Source: Actibacterium sp. (GTDB lineage Bacteria; Pseudomonadota; Alphaproteobacteria; Rhodobacterales; Rhodobacteraceae). Taken from it: a stretch of 33,310 nucleotides of DNA. The notes beneath the pieces are model-generated. The model did no database searches and was not told the DNA's origin. It was given only the letters and a program-made list of their open reading frames with translations. The stretch spans positions 1 to 33,310 of the forward strand of contig JADQCB010000048.1 in assembly GCA_016278325.1 (NCBI GenBank), in the 5' to 3' direction. This document shows, in pieces, positions 14,613-23,400 of this stretch (position 1 is the stretch's first letter; each line of letters begins with the position of its first letter). Position numbers and translations under genes: made by a program.

Positions 14613-14900
14613 ATGACCCCACCCCGATCCGAGGGTTACGTGCGCATGCCCGACGCCGAGTTCGAGGCGATCCTGACGCGGGCGGCCGAGGAAGGCGCCA
14701 AGCGCGCGCTCGCCGATGTCGGGCTTGACGGCGACGAGGCCGCGCTCGACATCCGCGATCTGCGCTCCCTCGTTGATTGCATCCGGCTGGTGCGCCGCAC
14801 CGCCATGCAGACCGCCGTCCGCATGATCACCACCGGCGTCATGCTGGCGCTGCTCGCCGGCATCGCCATCAAGCTCAAGATCTTCGGCGGCGGCCCGTAG
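14613..14900 (+). CDS. DUF6127-like small membrane protein (holin candidate)
   Basis: A 95-residue protein preceded by a strong AAGGAGG five bases before ATG 14613. Residues 1-60 are charged and helical (MPDAEFEAILTRAAEEGAKRALADVGLDG, then IRDLRSLVDCIRLVRRTAMQ). A single hydrophobic stretch (about 70-87, ITTGVMLALLAGIAIKL) forms one membrane segment near the C-terminus. The pattern fits the DUF6127 family common just upstream of the endopeptidase in these prophages. It could be a holin-like or fibre-linked membrane protein; the function is not known. It is the last gene before an intrinsic terminator, so it closes the main tail transcript. Confidence 0.7.
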   Translation: MTPPRSEGYVRMPDAEFEAILTRAAEEGAKRALADVGLDGDEAALDIRDLRSLVDCIRLVRRTAMQTAVRMITTGVMLALLAGIAIKLKIFGGGP

Positions 14901-14933
14901 CGGCACCCCATCCCGTCCATCAGCCCAACCGCA

Positions 14934-14960
14934 CCCGCCTCGAGGCGGGTTTTTCGTTTT
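14934..14960 (+). terminator. Intrinsic terminator after the tail operon
   Basis: The palindrome CCCGCCTCGAGGCGGG (14934-14949) folds as a 6-bp GC stem with a TCGA loop and is followed at once by TTTTTCGTTTT (14950-14960), the textbook form of a Rho-independent terminator. It separates the tail/fibre transcript from the lysis genes. Incomplete termination could still feed the endopeptidase, whose GGAGG site begins directly behind the T run. Confidence 0.88.
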
Positions 14961-14970
14961 GGAGGACCCC

Positions 14971-15645
14971 ATGACAACGACCTTCCACCGCCATTGGCGC
15001 GACGTGCCGGCGAGCGCCTGGCGCTGGCCGAATTTCAGCCCGGCCGAGATCGCCTGCCGGGGCACTGGCAAGCTGCTCATCAACGATCTGGCGCTCGACA
15101 AGCTGCAGGCGCTGCGGGACCGGCTGGGCAAGCCGCTGATCGTCCGTTCCGCCTATCGCAGCCCGGAACACAACCGTGCCGTCGGCGGGGCAATCCGCTC
15201 CAAACACCTCGACGGGGCCGCCTTCGACATCGCGATGGCGAACCACGACCCGGTGGCCTTCGAGGCGGCGGCGCGCGAGGTCGGGTTCCTCGGCTTCGGA
15301 TTCTACCCGCGCTCCGGGTTCATCCATGTCGACCTTGGACCCGCGCGACAGTGGGGCGAGCGGTTCCCGGTACGGGGGACGGCATTTGCAGCCGAAACGC
15401 CGCCCGCGCGCGAAGCGCTGGCCGAGAGCCGCACCATGAAGGGTGGCGGGGCCGCCGGTGTCGCCACGCTGGGCGCTGCCGGCGTGGAGGTCGCGCAAAG
15501 CGTCCTGGCCGAGACCCAGACCGCCATCCTGCCGCTGGTGCCGTATCTCGACACTCTGCGCTGGGTGTTCATCGTGGTCGCCCTCGGCGGCATCGCGGTC
15601 ACCATCTACGCCCGCCTAGACGACTGGCGCCGGGGGCGGCGGTGA
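14971..15645 (+). CDS. M15 peptidase endolysin with C-terminal membrane anchor
   Basis: This 224-residue zinc peptidase belongs to the VanY/peptidase M15_3 type. Zinc ligands are His79 and Asp86 in SKHLDGAAFD, and His119 in FIHVDLG. The N-terminal FSPAEIACRGTG and the central VRSAYRSPEHNRAVGG are also typical. The enzyme cuts the peptide cross-bridge or stem of peptidoglycan during host lysis. Beyond the catalytic domain (about 1-135) an Ala-rich linker leads to a hydrophobic segment (about 197-216, WVFIVVALGGIAVTIYARL) and a basic tail, so it is probably membrane-anchored. ATG 14971 is preferred over an in-frame TTG at 14959 because GGAGG sits 5 bases upstream of the ATG. Confidence 0.88.
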   Translation: MTTTFHRHWRDVPASAWRWPNFSPAEIACRGTGKLLINDLALDKLQALRDRLGKPLIVRSAYRSPEHNRAVGGAIRSKHLDGAAFDIAMANHDPVAFEAAAREVGFLGFGFYPRSGFIHVDLGPARQWGERFPVRGTAFAAETPPAREALAESRTMKGGGAAGVATLGAAGVEVAQSVLAETQTAILPLVPYLDTLRWVFIVVALGGIAVTIYARLDDWRRGRR

Positions 15646-15899
15646 TCGGCACCTTGCTCGGCGGGATCGCCACGAGCCCGTGGATGCGGGTGGCGATGCG
15701 CTACGGCGCCGTGGCACTCGCCGTGCTCCTGTTCCTGCTGTCGCTTCGGCGGTCCGGCGAGCGAGCGGGTCGCCTCGCCGAACGACTTGAGACCATGGAG
15801 AAGGCCAATGATGTCCAACGCCGGATGCTGGAAGCCGCAACTCGCCGCCCTCGCGATCGCAACGAGCTTGCTGAGCGGCTGCGCGACGGCCATTTCTGA
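15642..15899 (+). CDS. Inner-membrane spanin, Rz-like
   Basis: A short 85-residue protein starting at GTG 15642, overlapping the endopeptidase stop by four bases. It has one membrane helix (about 20-36, RYGAVALAVLLFLLSLRR) followed by a charged helix likely to form a coiled coil (SGERAGRLAERLETMEKANDVQRRMLEAATRR). This is the layout of i-spanins, which join an outer-membrane lipoprotein partner and fuse the two membranes in the last step of lysis. The Rz1-type lipoprotein gene begins inside it in another frame. At 85 residues it is shorter than lambda Rz but within the range of phage i-spanins. The assignment rests on topology and gene overlap, not on sequence family. Confidence 0.75.
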   Translation: MIGTLLGGIATSPWMRVAMRYGAVALAVLLFLLSLRRSGERAGRLAERLETMEKANDVQRRMLEAATRRPRDRNELAERLRDGHF

Positions 15900-16059
15900 G
15901 CCGCCTATCGCCACCGTCTGCCCACCCGTGGTCGAGTACAGCCATGAGTTCCAGGCGCGCGCGGCCGAGGAACTCAGGATGCTTCCAGACGGATCGGCCG
16001 TCGCCGAGATGCTGATCGACTATGCCGTGATGCGGGATCAGGCGCGCGCTTGCCGGTGA
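15811..16059 (+). CDS. Outer-membrane spanin lipoprotein, Rz1-like
   Basis: This gene starts inside the Rz-like gene in the next frame. Numbering from ATG 15811, the N-terminus is a signal peptide (KPQLAALAIATSLLSGC) with lipobox LLSGC and the lipid-modified cysteine at residue 24. The mature part is short and carries PP, CPP and helix segments. GGAGAAGG ends 6 bases before ATG 15811; an ATG three bases earlier (15808) is also possible. The embedded lipoprotein-in-Rz arrangement is characteristic of Rz/Rz1 pairs. The gene extends 160 bases past the end of Rz to a TGA at 16057-16059. It is the last phage gene before the convergent helicase. Confidence 0.8.
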   Translation: MSNAGCWKPQLAALAIATSLLSGCATAISEPPIATVCPPVVEYSHEFQARAAEELRMLPDGSAVAEMLIDYAVMRDQARACR

Positions 16060-16236
16060 AAATGGGCCGGCGGACGTTTTCGTGGGAAGGCTCGGTCGCC
16101 TCGACCCCGGCGCATTGCCCAACCCAGGTCTCGGACTCGCGCTGTTAACTGGCGGCAGAGACTACCCGCAAGTAGATGATCGCAGGGGCGCCTGCGCATG
16201 CACTGCCTGACGATGGGCACAACTATGGACCTCATT
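16060..16236. other. Convergent intergenic region with a small hairpin
   Basis: This 177-bp gap lies between the converging Rz1-type gene and the HelD-like helicase gene. The only clear structure is CGCAGG-GGCG-CCTGCG (16181-16196), a 6-bp stem that could act as a weak bidirectional terminator, but there is no T run on either side. No open frame with a ribosome-binding site was seen. It marks the junction between phage structural genes and the defence block. Confidence 0.4.
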
Positions 16237-19200
16237 TCAGGCCCTGTTTCGGCGTCGCGGCTTCGTGATTGTGGACCGGTTACCGCTCGATATTTTCGCT
16301 TTTCCGACGCAGGTCGGATAGCGGACGCAGCCCAGGAACTTTCCATAGCTGCCGCTGCGTTCGATCAGCCAGCCATCTTCGCATTCAGGGCACGACGTAT
16401 AGGTGGCGCCGCAGGCACATCGAACTTCGGTCGTTCCATCCGTGCCGCGGGGCATAGCGGTTCCGCAGGATTGGCAGGCGGGCAGCAGGTTGCCACAATG
16501 CTGGACGTGCTCGCAGCGATACCAGATGCGGCCATCCTTCCCGGTGACGCCCAACAACCGCCCACCGCACTCGCCGCAGCCGTGTTCCTCCAGCTCTACG
16601 CCTGGTGGAGCGACGATGCCGTAGGCGGGATCCTTCTTCAACTCGGTAACAAAGGACGATGGCCGGGCGTTCGAGGCGAGGATCGTCAGTGTGTGCCGGG
16701 CCCGGGTCATCGCGACATACATGACGCGCCGTTCCTCGGCATTCTGGAACGCCTCCTCCTCCGGCGACACCAAAGACAGCAGAGGATCGTCAACGATCTC
16801 TGACGGGAATCCTGTGCGTCCGCTATCGGCGTTCAGCAGGATGATGTGGTCGGCCTCAAGCCCCTTGGAGGCATGGATAGTCTTGAAGCTGATCTTCAGC
16901 CGCGGAAAGCGTCGCCTCAGATCCCGCAGGTCTGGCTCGACGAAGCGGTAACGGCCGAGAAGCAGCACCGTCGCAGGCTTAACCTCCGGTGACGCAGCCG
17001 CTGACATGGCGGTAAGAACCTCGGACAGTTTCGCCTCATCCTCGCCCTTGGATACCGTCATGAGCCTGATGGCGGGTTCGGTCGCGGTCCCGGCCGGGAC
17101 GATCTGTTTCTGAATCTGGGCCGGGTTCCGCAGGACGAACGTTCTGGCCGCAAAGGCGATCTGGTCGACCGATCGGAAGGTGCGGCCAAGATCGACGGTG
17201 CGGTGCACGCCGGCCTCGCCATCGAAGGTGCCGCCGAACTCCCGCCCGAAATGGCGCATCAAGTGGATGTCGGACCCGGCAAAGCGGAAGATGGATTGCC
17301 AGTCGTCACCGACCGCAAAGACGCGCACATCCGGATGCTGGGCCTTCAGCGCCTTCACCAGTCGCGCCCGGCTTTGCGAGATGTCCTGGAACTCGTCGAC
17401 CAAGATGTGCCGGAAGGGGCTGACATAGCGGCCGATCTCGGCATAATGCGCGGCGCGCAGGATCATGTCCTCGAAGTCGATCCGGCCACCGAGGCGCTTC
17501 TGGTATTCTTCGAAGACCGGCGCGAAGACGTCCAGAAACGCCCGGGCGCGCTTGCCGAGCTTTATCCGGTCAGACTTGGTCTCGCAGTCCTGCAAGCTGT
17601 AGCCGCCGCTCTTGAACTTACGCAGGAAGGTTCCAAGCAGCTTGGAGAAGTCGTCGACCTGCTTCAGCTCGACGATCCGGTCGTAGATCGTGTCGGGCGA
17701 GCGGGGCTTTAAGGTTACGTGCGGTGCCAGCTTTTCGGCGAGGCCGGTAAGCAAGCGGCCCTCCTGCCGTTCATAGCTGTAGGTCTCGATCAGCGTGGTT
17801 TCGTGCTCGGCGTGGACCTTCCGCTTCCAGTCCATGCCCGCCAGGTATTCGTCGCGGTCCACGAAGGGCGCAGTGACCAGCCTTTCGCTGCCGTCCCACG
17901 CCTTCTCGCGCCGCACTCCGAAATGCTCAATGTAGATGCCGCTTTCGGTCAGCCGGAAATCCGGCTGGTAATCGCGCCTGCCAGTTTCCGCGATCTTGTG
18001 CTCATAGACGGGCTCGTACTCGTATTCGACGCCGTTCTCGTAGAGCCAGTTGGCGATCTGCAGTTCTTCGTAGCTCTTGACCTTTTCGCCCTGCAGCGTC
18101 CGCAGGTCCTGGCTCTCCATGTGCGTGTAGAAATCGTGCTTGGTCTTGAAGTCCCATTCTGTCTTAGGCTCGACCAGGAAATGCGCGAAGAACTGGATGA
18201 TCGCCTTCGATACCTCTGACAGGCGGTAGACCAGGTCCTTCAGGATCTGCTTGATCAGATTGGTGAAGGCCATGTCGTCAGTGGCATGGTCGGCCAGGGC
18301 GGGCTTCGATCCTTCGACGATCCCGATGATGTCATAGGCAATCGCGTGGAAGGTCCGCGCCACGATGGGAACGCCGGATCGGGCCTCGACCCGTTCCGAC
18401 ATTTCTTCCGCCGCGTTCTTCGCGAAGGCCAGAAGCAGGATTTCTTCCGGCTGACGGATGCCCGCCTTGACGAGGTAGGCGGCCTTGGCAGTGATGACGC
18501 TGGTCTTGCCCGACCCTGCACCGGCAAGGACTAGCGTTGCATCCTCATCGACGACGACCGAAAGGCGCTGTTCCGGCGTCAGCGGCTTGCTCTCGATGGT
18601 GTCGAAGAAATCCTTCCAGCGGTCCAGTTCGGCGGTGACGAAGGCCGCGATGCCGTTCGCCCGCGACGTGCGCGGGTCGCTTGCAAACTTCCGCACGGGC
18701 GCAACGCGCGCGACAGTCTCACGTCCGATGGCCTCGGCATTCAGCTTCGACAGGAGCGAAGCATCCAGTGCACGGGCCTGTTCGAGCAGGGGCGCGATAT
18801 TACACGCGGCAGGGTATCGGGACGGGGCTGCCAGCGACATCACCTGAGCGAGGACCCGGTCCAGCCGCTCGGCTTCCTTCTCGAGGGCCGCGAGATTGAA
18901 GCGAGTCCACGCTTCCTTGACCCGTTCCGAAAATTCATGAGCATCTTGGTGGCTCGCGCCCTTCAGCACGACATCGTCAAAGTCGCCTGAACTGATTGTC
19001 AGGGAGGTTCCGAGCATCCCCTTTCTGAGGGAAGGCGCGGTCGCCAACGACTGCAACGAAATAGACGTGACCAGGCCGCGGCGTGTGGTCCGGATGTAAT
19101 CCCCGTCCAGCTCCATGAAGCGAGTGGACTTGCCGAAGGGATCGGCCAGAAATCTGAACAGCTTTCGTTGTTGTATTCGACTCAAAGAACTCGGCTTTCG

Positions 19201-19245
19201 GCATTCCAATGGATCAAACCGCGGTGTGGTAGCTGTGGGCGGCAA
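16237..19245 (-). CDS. HelD-like (helicase IV) UvrD-family helicase with nuclease-like insert and zinc fingers
   Basis: A 1002-residue superfamily 1A helicase. Residues about 25-110 resemble the N-terminal domain of E. coli helicase IV. Motifs are: Walker A AGAGSGKT (241-248), a FHAIAYDIIG block, Walker B LVDEFQD (615-621), GDDWQSIFRFAG (646-657), TIHASKGLEADH (789-800) and VMYVAMTRAR (841-850). Between motifs lies a PD-(D/E)XK-like insert (about 395-480) with D429 in YQPDFRL and E440 in YIEHFG, also seen in helicase IV relatives. The C-terminus has twelve cysteines in three sets (890-917, 924-945, 952-979), the last a topoisomerase-type CPEC...GCVRYPTC finger. The TTG start at 19245 is uncertain. 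It lies 74 bp behind the WYL gene, probably in one transcript. Confidence 0.85.
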   Translation of the reverse strand: MPPTATTPRFDPLECRKPSSLSRIQQRKLFRFLADPFGKSTRFMELDGDYIRTTRRGLVTSISLQSLATAPSLRKGMLGTSLTISSGDFDDVVLKGASHQDAHEFSERVKEAWTRFNLAALEKEAERLDRVLAQVMSLAAPSRYPAACNIAPLLEQARALDASLLSKLNAEAIGRETVARVAPVRKFASDPRTSRANGIAAFVTAELDRWKDFFDTIESKPLTPEQRLSVVVDEDATLVLAGAGSGKTSVITAKAAYLVKAGIRQPEEILLLAFAKNAAEEMSERVEARSGVPIVARTFHAIAYDIIGIVEGSKPALADHATDDMAFTNLIKQILKDLVYRLSEVSKAIIQFFAHFLVEPKTEWDFKTKHDFYTHMESQDLRTLQGEKVKSYEELQIANWLYENGVEYEYEPVYEHKIAETGRRDYQPDFRLTESGIYIEHFGVRREKAWDGSERLVTAPFVDRDEYLAGMDWKRKVHAEHETTLIETYSYERQEGRLLTGLAEKLAPHVTLKPRSPDTIYDRIVELKQVDDFSKLLGTFLRKFKSGGYSLQDCETKSDRIKLGKRARAFLDVFAPVFEEYQKRLGGRIDFEDMILRAAHYAEIGRYVSPFRHILVDEFQDISQSRARLVKALKAQHPDVRVFAVGDDWQSIFRFAGSDIHLMRHFGREFGGTFDGEAGVHRTVDLGRTFRSVDQIAFAARTFVLRNPAQIQKQIVPAGTATEPAIRLMTVSKGEDEAKLSEVLTAMSAAASPEVKPATVLLLGRYRFVEPDLRDLRRRFPRLKISFKTIHASKGLEADHIILLNADSGRTGFPSEIVDDPLLSLVSPEEEAFQNAEERRVMYVAMTRARHTLTILASNARPSSFVTELKKDPAYGIVAPPGVELEEHGCGECGGRLLGVTGKDGRIWYRCEHVQHCGNLLPACQSCGTAMPRGTDGTTEVRCACGATYTSCPECEDGWLIERSGSYGKFLGCVRYPTCVGKAKISSGNRSTITKPRRRNRA

Positions 19246-19319
19246 CGGTCATTCTGCGTCTGCGGCACTGTGGCTGGAAAAGAATAACACGAACTACACA
19301 GTCCCTATCTGAGGTCCCG

Positions 19320-20303
19320 TCACGGCAATGCGTCAAAATCTGGCCTTCGATACCCTTCGACCAAGGCCCGCAGCCCGTCAGGTGCGATCACCTCAACCTT
19401 GTCGCCCCACTGATAGAGATGCCACGCCATCTCGAGCCACCCAGCCGCATTAAACCGGACGATCAGGCTTCCGTCATCCTGTGGCTCCAGGACCTGTGTT
19501 GGATGAAAGCGGAATTCGGCGGCACGCGCGGCGGCCTCGGTAGCGAAGCGCCAGATCACCTCGCCGTATTGCGCCGGGTCCTGATAGACGCCAAAGGCCT
19601 TGGCGGCATAGTCCTCCAGCGTGAATCCCGGTGTGAAGGCAAAGCTTTCGTCGAGCACCTCGGCGACATGAATCCGGTCCATGCGGAAGTTCAGGATCGT
19701 CTCGCTGCGTGCTGGCTGCCGCGCCACAAGGTAGCTGCGGTGGCCCAGCAGCAGGCCGTGCGGTTCGATGACCCGAGGTGCGGCATCCACTGATCCGTAG
19801 ATGACGCGCAGCCGGAACGGGCCTCGCAGCGCCTCCATGACTGCATCCGTCACGTCGGGACGCAGAGCGACGGTCGGACCGGGGCGCATGACCTGGCCGA
19901 GACTGGCCAATACTGCCTCGGCATCGGCCTCAGACCTCGTTGCGTCACGGGGTGTCAGCCGGGCCAGCAGCCCATCACGCAGATCCTCAAGCGCGCGAGC
20001 ATGGCGCAATCGCGCCTGGTCGCGGGCGGCGCGGGCTGCGATTTCCAACGCTTCGATGGTGGTTTCCTGTCGCGGCTGCAGCCGCTCCGGCGGGGGCGCG
20101 TCCAGCCGCCAGTACCGTCGGCGGTCCTCGGCATCAGTGGTCGTGACATTGGCGAAAGCGGCGTCCAGCGCCTCGGTCATCCGCTGCGCCGTACGGTGTG
20201 AGACGCCGAACTCGACGCAGATGTCCTCAAGGCTGACGCCGCCACGCCGAGAAGCGGCCATCTGGGCGAGACGGAGCAGATCCTGAGCCTTGGAGAAGGA
20301 CAT
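19320..20303 (-). CDS. WYL-domain transcriptional regulator
   Basis: This 327-residue regulator has an N-terminal helix-turn-helix (about 1-70, MSFSKAQDLLRLAQMAASRRGGVSLEDICVEFGVSHRTAQRM region). It is followed by a helical linker and a WYL domain (about 150-230) with RLRVIYGSVDAAPRVIEPHGLLLGHRSYLVARQ and FRMDRIHVAEVLDESF. A C-terminal WCX-type extension (about 235-327) follows. WYL proteins sense a nucleic acid or nucleotide ligand and often repress phage-defence operons (BrxR/CapW type). It is divergent from the nuclease/McrBC operon, with 105 bp between starts, and in front of the helicase gene, so it probably controls both sides. GAGG stands 5 bases before the ATG. Confidence 0.9.
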   Translation of the reverse strand: MSFSKAQDLLRLAQMAASRRGGVSLEDICVEFGVSHRTAQRMTEALDAAFANVTTTDAEDRRRYWRLDAPPPERLQPRQETTIEALEIAARAARDQARLRHARALEDLRDGLLARLTPRDATRSEADAEAVLASLGQVMRPGPTVALRPDVTDAVMEALRGPFRLRVIYGSVDAAPRVIEPHGLLLGHRSYLVARQPARSETILNFRMDRIHVAEVLDESFAFTPGFTLEDYAAKAFGVYQDPAQYGEVIWRFATEAAARAAEFRFHPTQVLEPQDDGSLIVRFNAAGWLEMAWHLYQWGDKVEVIAPDGLRALVEGYRRPDFDALP

Positions 20304-20408
20304 TTGACCTCTATGCCAGAAATTGACACCATCATAAACTATTGATCAGCTTGCGGTCTGTCGAGGCGATTCCCTCGGGGGTCACGTGTCGCAAGTATTG
20401 GAGCATTA
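20304..20408. promoter_or_regulatory. Divergent promoter region of the defence cassette
   Basis: This is the 105-bp control region between the WYL gene (leftward) and the nuclease-helicase gene (rightward). A TTGACA box lies on the + strand at 20323-20328. On the - strand TATGAT (20336-20331) is a good -10 candidate about 28 bases before the WYL start. An imperfect hairpin CGAGG-CGATTC-CCTCG (20362-20377) lies between them and the + start. No -35/-10 pair fits consensus on either strand, which suits a regulated promoter. GGAG (20400-20403) serves ATG 20409. The operator of the WYL protein is expected here but was not identified. Confidence 0.5.
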
Positions 20409-23400
20409 ATGAGGGACCTCGACGGCCGTATCTTTTTGTCCGCCTCGGATCTCATGCGCTTCATGGGGTGCGCGCACGCGACGACCCTTGATCTGGCACA
20501 TATGCGCGGTACCGGACCGGACCCGCGCGAAGACAGTGAAGACGCGGCGTTGCTGCAGAAGCAGGGCGACGCCCACGAGGCGGCCCATCTGGCTCACCTC
20601 AAGGAAGCTGGATGCACCGTAATCGAGATCGAGCGCAGTGGCCTTGGCAAGAACGCCGAAGCGACACGCGCGGCTTTGGCCGCAGGCCTGGACGTGGTTT
20701 TTCAGGGCGCATTCCTGTCGGGCAACTGGGGCGGCTGGTCGGATTTCCTGGAGCGCGTGGAGCGCCCCTCTGCGTTCGGGCCGTTCAGCTACGAGGTGGT
20801 CGACACCAAACTGAAGCGCCGGCCGCATCCGAAGCACGTCCTGCAACTTGTGCTCTACTCCGACCTTCTAGCCGAGGTTCAGGACGTTGCGCCCGAGTTC
20901 GCCCATGTCGAATTGGGGGACGGCACCCGCGCGACCCTTCGGCTGTCGGACTACGCCGCCTATGCCCGCATGGCGCAGGCGCGGCTCGAAGGGTTCGTGG
21001 CCGATCCGCCGCCAACCCGTCCGATCCCCTGCGCAGACTGTGGTCTTTGTCGCTGGGGCGACCATTGCGCCGAGGTCTGGCAGGCCGAGGACAGCCTGTT
21101 CAATGTCGCCAACGTCAGCCGTGGACAGGTGAAGAAGCTGGAAGCAGCGGGTATCCAGACCATAGAAGCCCTCGCCAGCCTCGATCATCCGATCCGCGGC
21201 ATGGCGGAAAACACACGCCTCCGGCTGGTGACTCAGGCCCGCCTGCAACACGCCCGCAAGACTGGGGTGCCCGCGTTCGAGCTGCGCGCTCCGGAACTCG
21301 GCAAGGGGTTCGACCTGCTTCCCGAGCCGCAGGCCGGCGACCTCTTCTACGATATCGAAGGCGACCCACATTTCGAGGGCGGCCTCGAATATCTCCATGG
21401 CGTCTGGTTCGACGGCCAGTTCCGGGCGTTCTGGGCGCATGACCATTCCGCCGAAGCACGCGCGCTCGCGGATCTGCTGGAGTTCTTCCGTGCGCGTCTC
21501 GCGGCTTGTCCGGACGCGCGCATCTATCACTATGCGCCCTACGAGATCACCGCCCTGCGCAGACTGACCACGAAATATGGGATCGGCGAGGCATTCCTCG
21601 ACCGGCTCCTGCGCGAGCGGCGGTTCGTGGATCTGTTCGCCGTCGTGCGCGGGGCGCTGATCGGATCCGAGCCCAATTACTCCATCAAGTCGATGGAGGC
21701 CTTCTATGGCCGCAAGCGCGATGGCGAGGTGAAGACGGCGGGTGGCTCTGTGGTCGCCTATGAGCGGTGGCGCGAGACTGGCGAGCAGCAGATCCTCGAC
21801 GAGATCGAGGATTACAACCGCGTCGACTGCATTTCGACCGAGGAGCTGAGGGATTGGCTGGTCGGTATTCGACCCGGCGGCCCCTGGCCGTCGCTCGGTC
21901 AGGATGCGGGCATGAAGGAGGCGGAAGAGGACGCCGACACGCAGGAGCTGCGTTCGGCCTTGGCGGCCTCCGACCTGCCCGAGGACCGGCAGGAGATGCT
22001 GTTCAACCTCGGCCTCTTCCACAAGCGCGAGGCGAAGCCTGCACAATGGGCGGTGTTCGATAGCGTCGGCAAGGACGAGGATGATCTGATCGACGATCTC
22101 GACGCCCTAGCCGGGCTCGAAGCCGTGGGCGCGGCTGAGCCCGTCAAACGCTCGATGGCGCGCACCTATCGCTTCCCGCCGCAGGAGACGAAATTGCGGA
22201 GTGGCAGGTCGGCGACGGTGCCGGTCCATGACGGGCCGCCCGCCACGATCAGCATCGCCGCTCTGGACCGGACCGCACGTGAGATCACCCTCAAGGCCGG
22301 GGCAGCGAAGGCGCATCTTCTCTCCGACCGCCTGACGCTCCACCCGGACTGGCCGCTCAACACCGGTGTCATCGCCGCTGCCCTGCGCGATGTAATTACC
22401 GACCAATGCGGGCCGCGCCGATTCACGGCCGTCGACGATCTGTTGTCCCGCGCGGCGCCGCGACTGACGACCGGTGCGAAGCCTGACCTGCTGGATGGCG
22501 CTGATCCGGTCGCGGGCGCGATTGCGGCCGTGGGCGCGATGGACGGCACCGTGCTGCCGATCCAGGGGCCGCCGGGCACCGGCAAGACCTATGTCACCGC
22601 GCGCGCGATCCTGTCTCTGGTGCGCAAGGGGAACCGCGTCGGCGTCGCATCGAACAGCCACGAGGCCATCCGGAATGTGCTGATGGGCTGTCTCGCCGCG
22701 CTGGAAGACGACGATCCGGACATCACTCTGGAAAACGCCGAACTGGCCCACAAGGTGAGCGGAGACGAGGATGGCTATCCCGACGGCTTCACCGGCATCA
22801 CGCGGGCCACGTCCAACGACGACCCTGCTTTGACGGAGGCCCATGTCATTGGGGGCACCGCATTCTTCTTCTCCCGCCCGGAGTTCGAGCAGACCCTGGA
22901 CTGGCTCTTCGTCGACGAGGCAGGACAGGTTGGCCTCGCCAACATGGTCGCCATGGGGCGTGCTGCGCGGAACATAGTGCTGGTGGGCGACCCGCGCCAG
23001 CTACCGCAGGTGATCCAGGGAGCGCATCCGGACCCCGCGAACCTCTCCTGCCTCGACTGGATGCTGGGCGATCACGCGACGGTGCCGCCGGACCGCGGTA
23101 TCTTCCTGCCTGTCTCGCGCCGGATGCATCCAGACGTCTGCCGTTTCATTTCCGATCAGGTCTATGAGGGTCGCCTGACCAGCCACCCCGACACCGCGCG
23201 TCAGGCCGTGACCGGCACGGCGTTTCCCTCCGCGGGTGCGTTCTGGGTGCCGGTCCCGCATGAGGGCAATGCCCAGATCGCGCCGGAAGAAGTCGCGACC
23301 ATGCATTCTGCCGCTCATGAATTGCTGACGGGCGCATGGACGGAGAAGGACGGCACGACGCGTCCCATGCGTCAGTCCGACATCATCGTGGTCGCCCCCT

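Noticed and set aside
14959-14970. TTG start at 14959 for the M15 endopeptidase
   Set aside because: It lies inside the terminator T run, and GGAGG is ideally placed for ATG 14971.
16213-16227. A GGCACAACT-containing site resembling the tandem palindromes at 32245-32285
   Set aside because: It matches only about 11 of 14 bases and is not symmetric; chance occurrence is likely.
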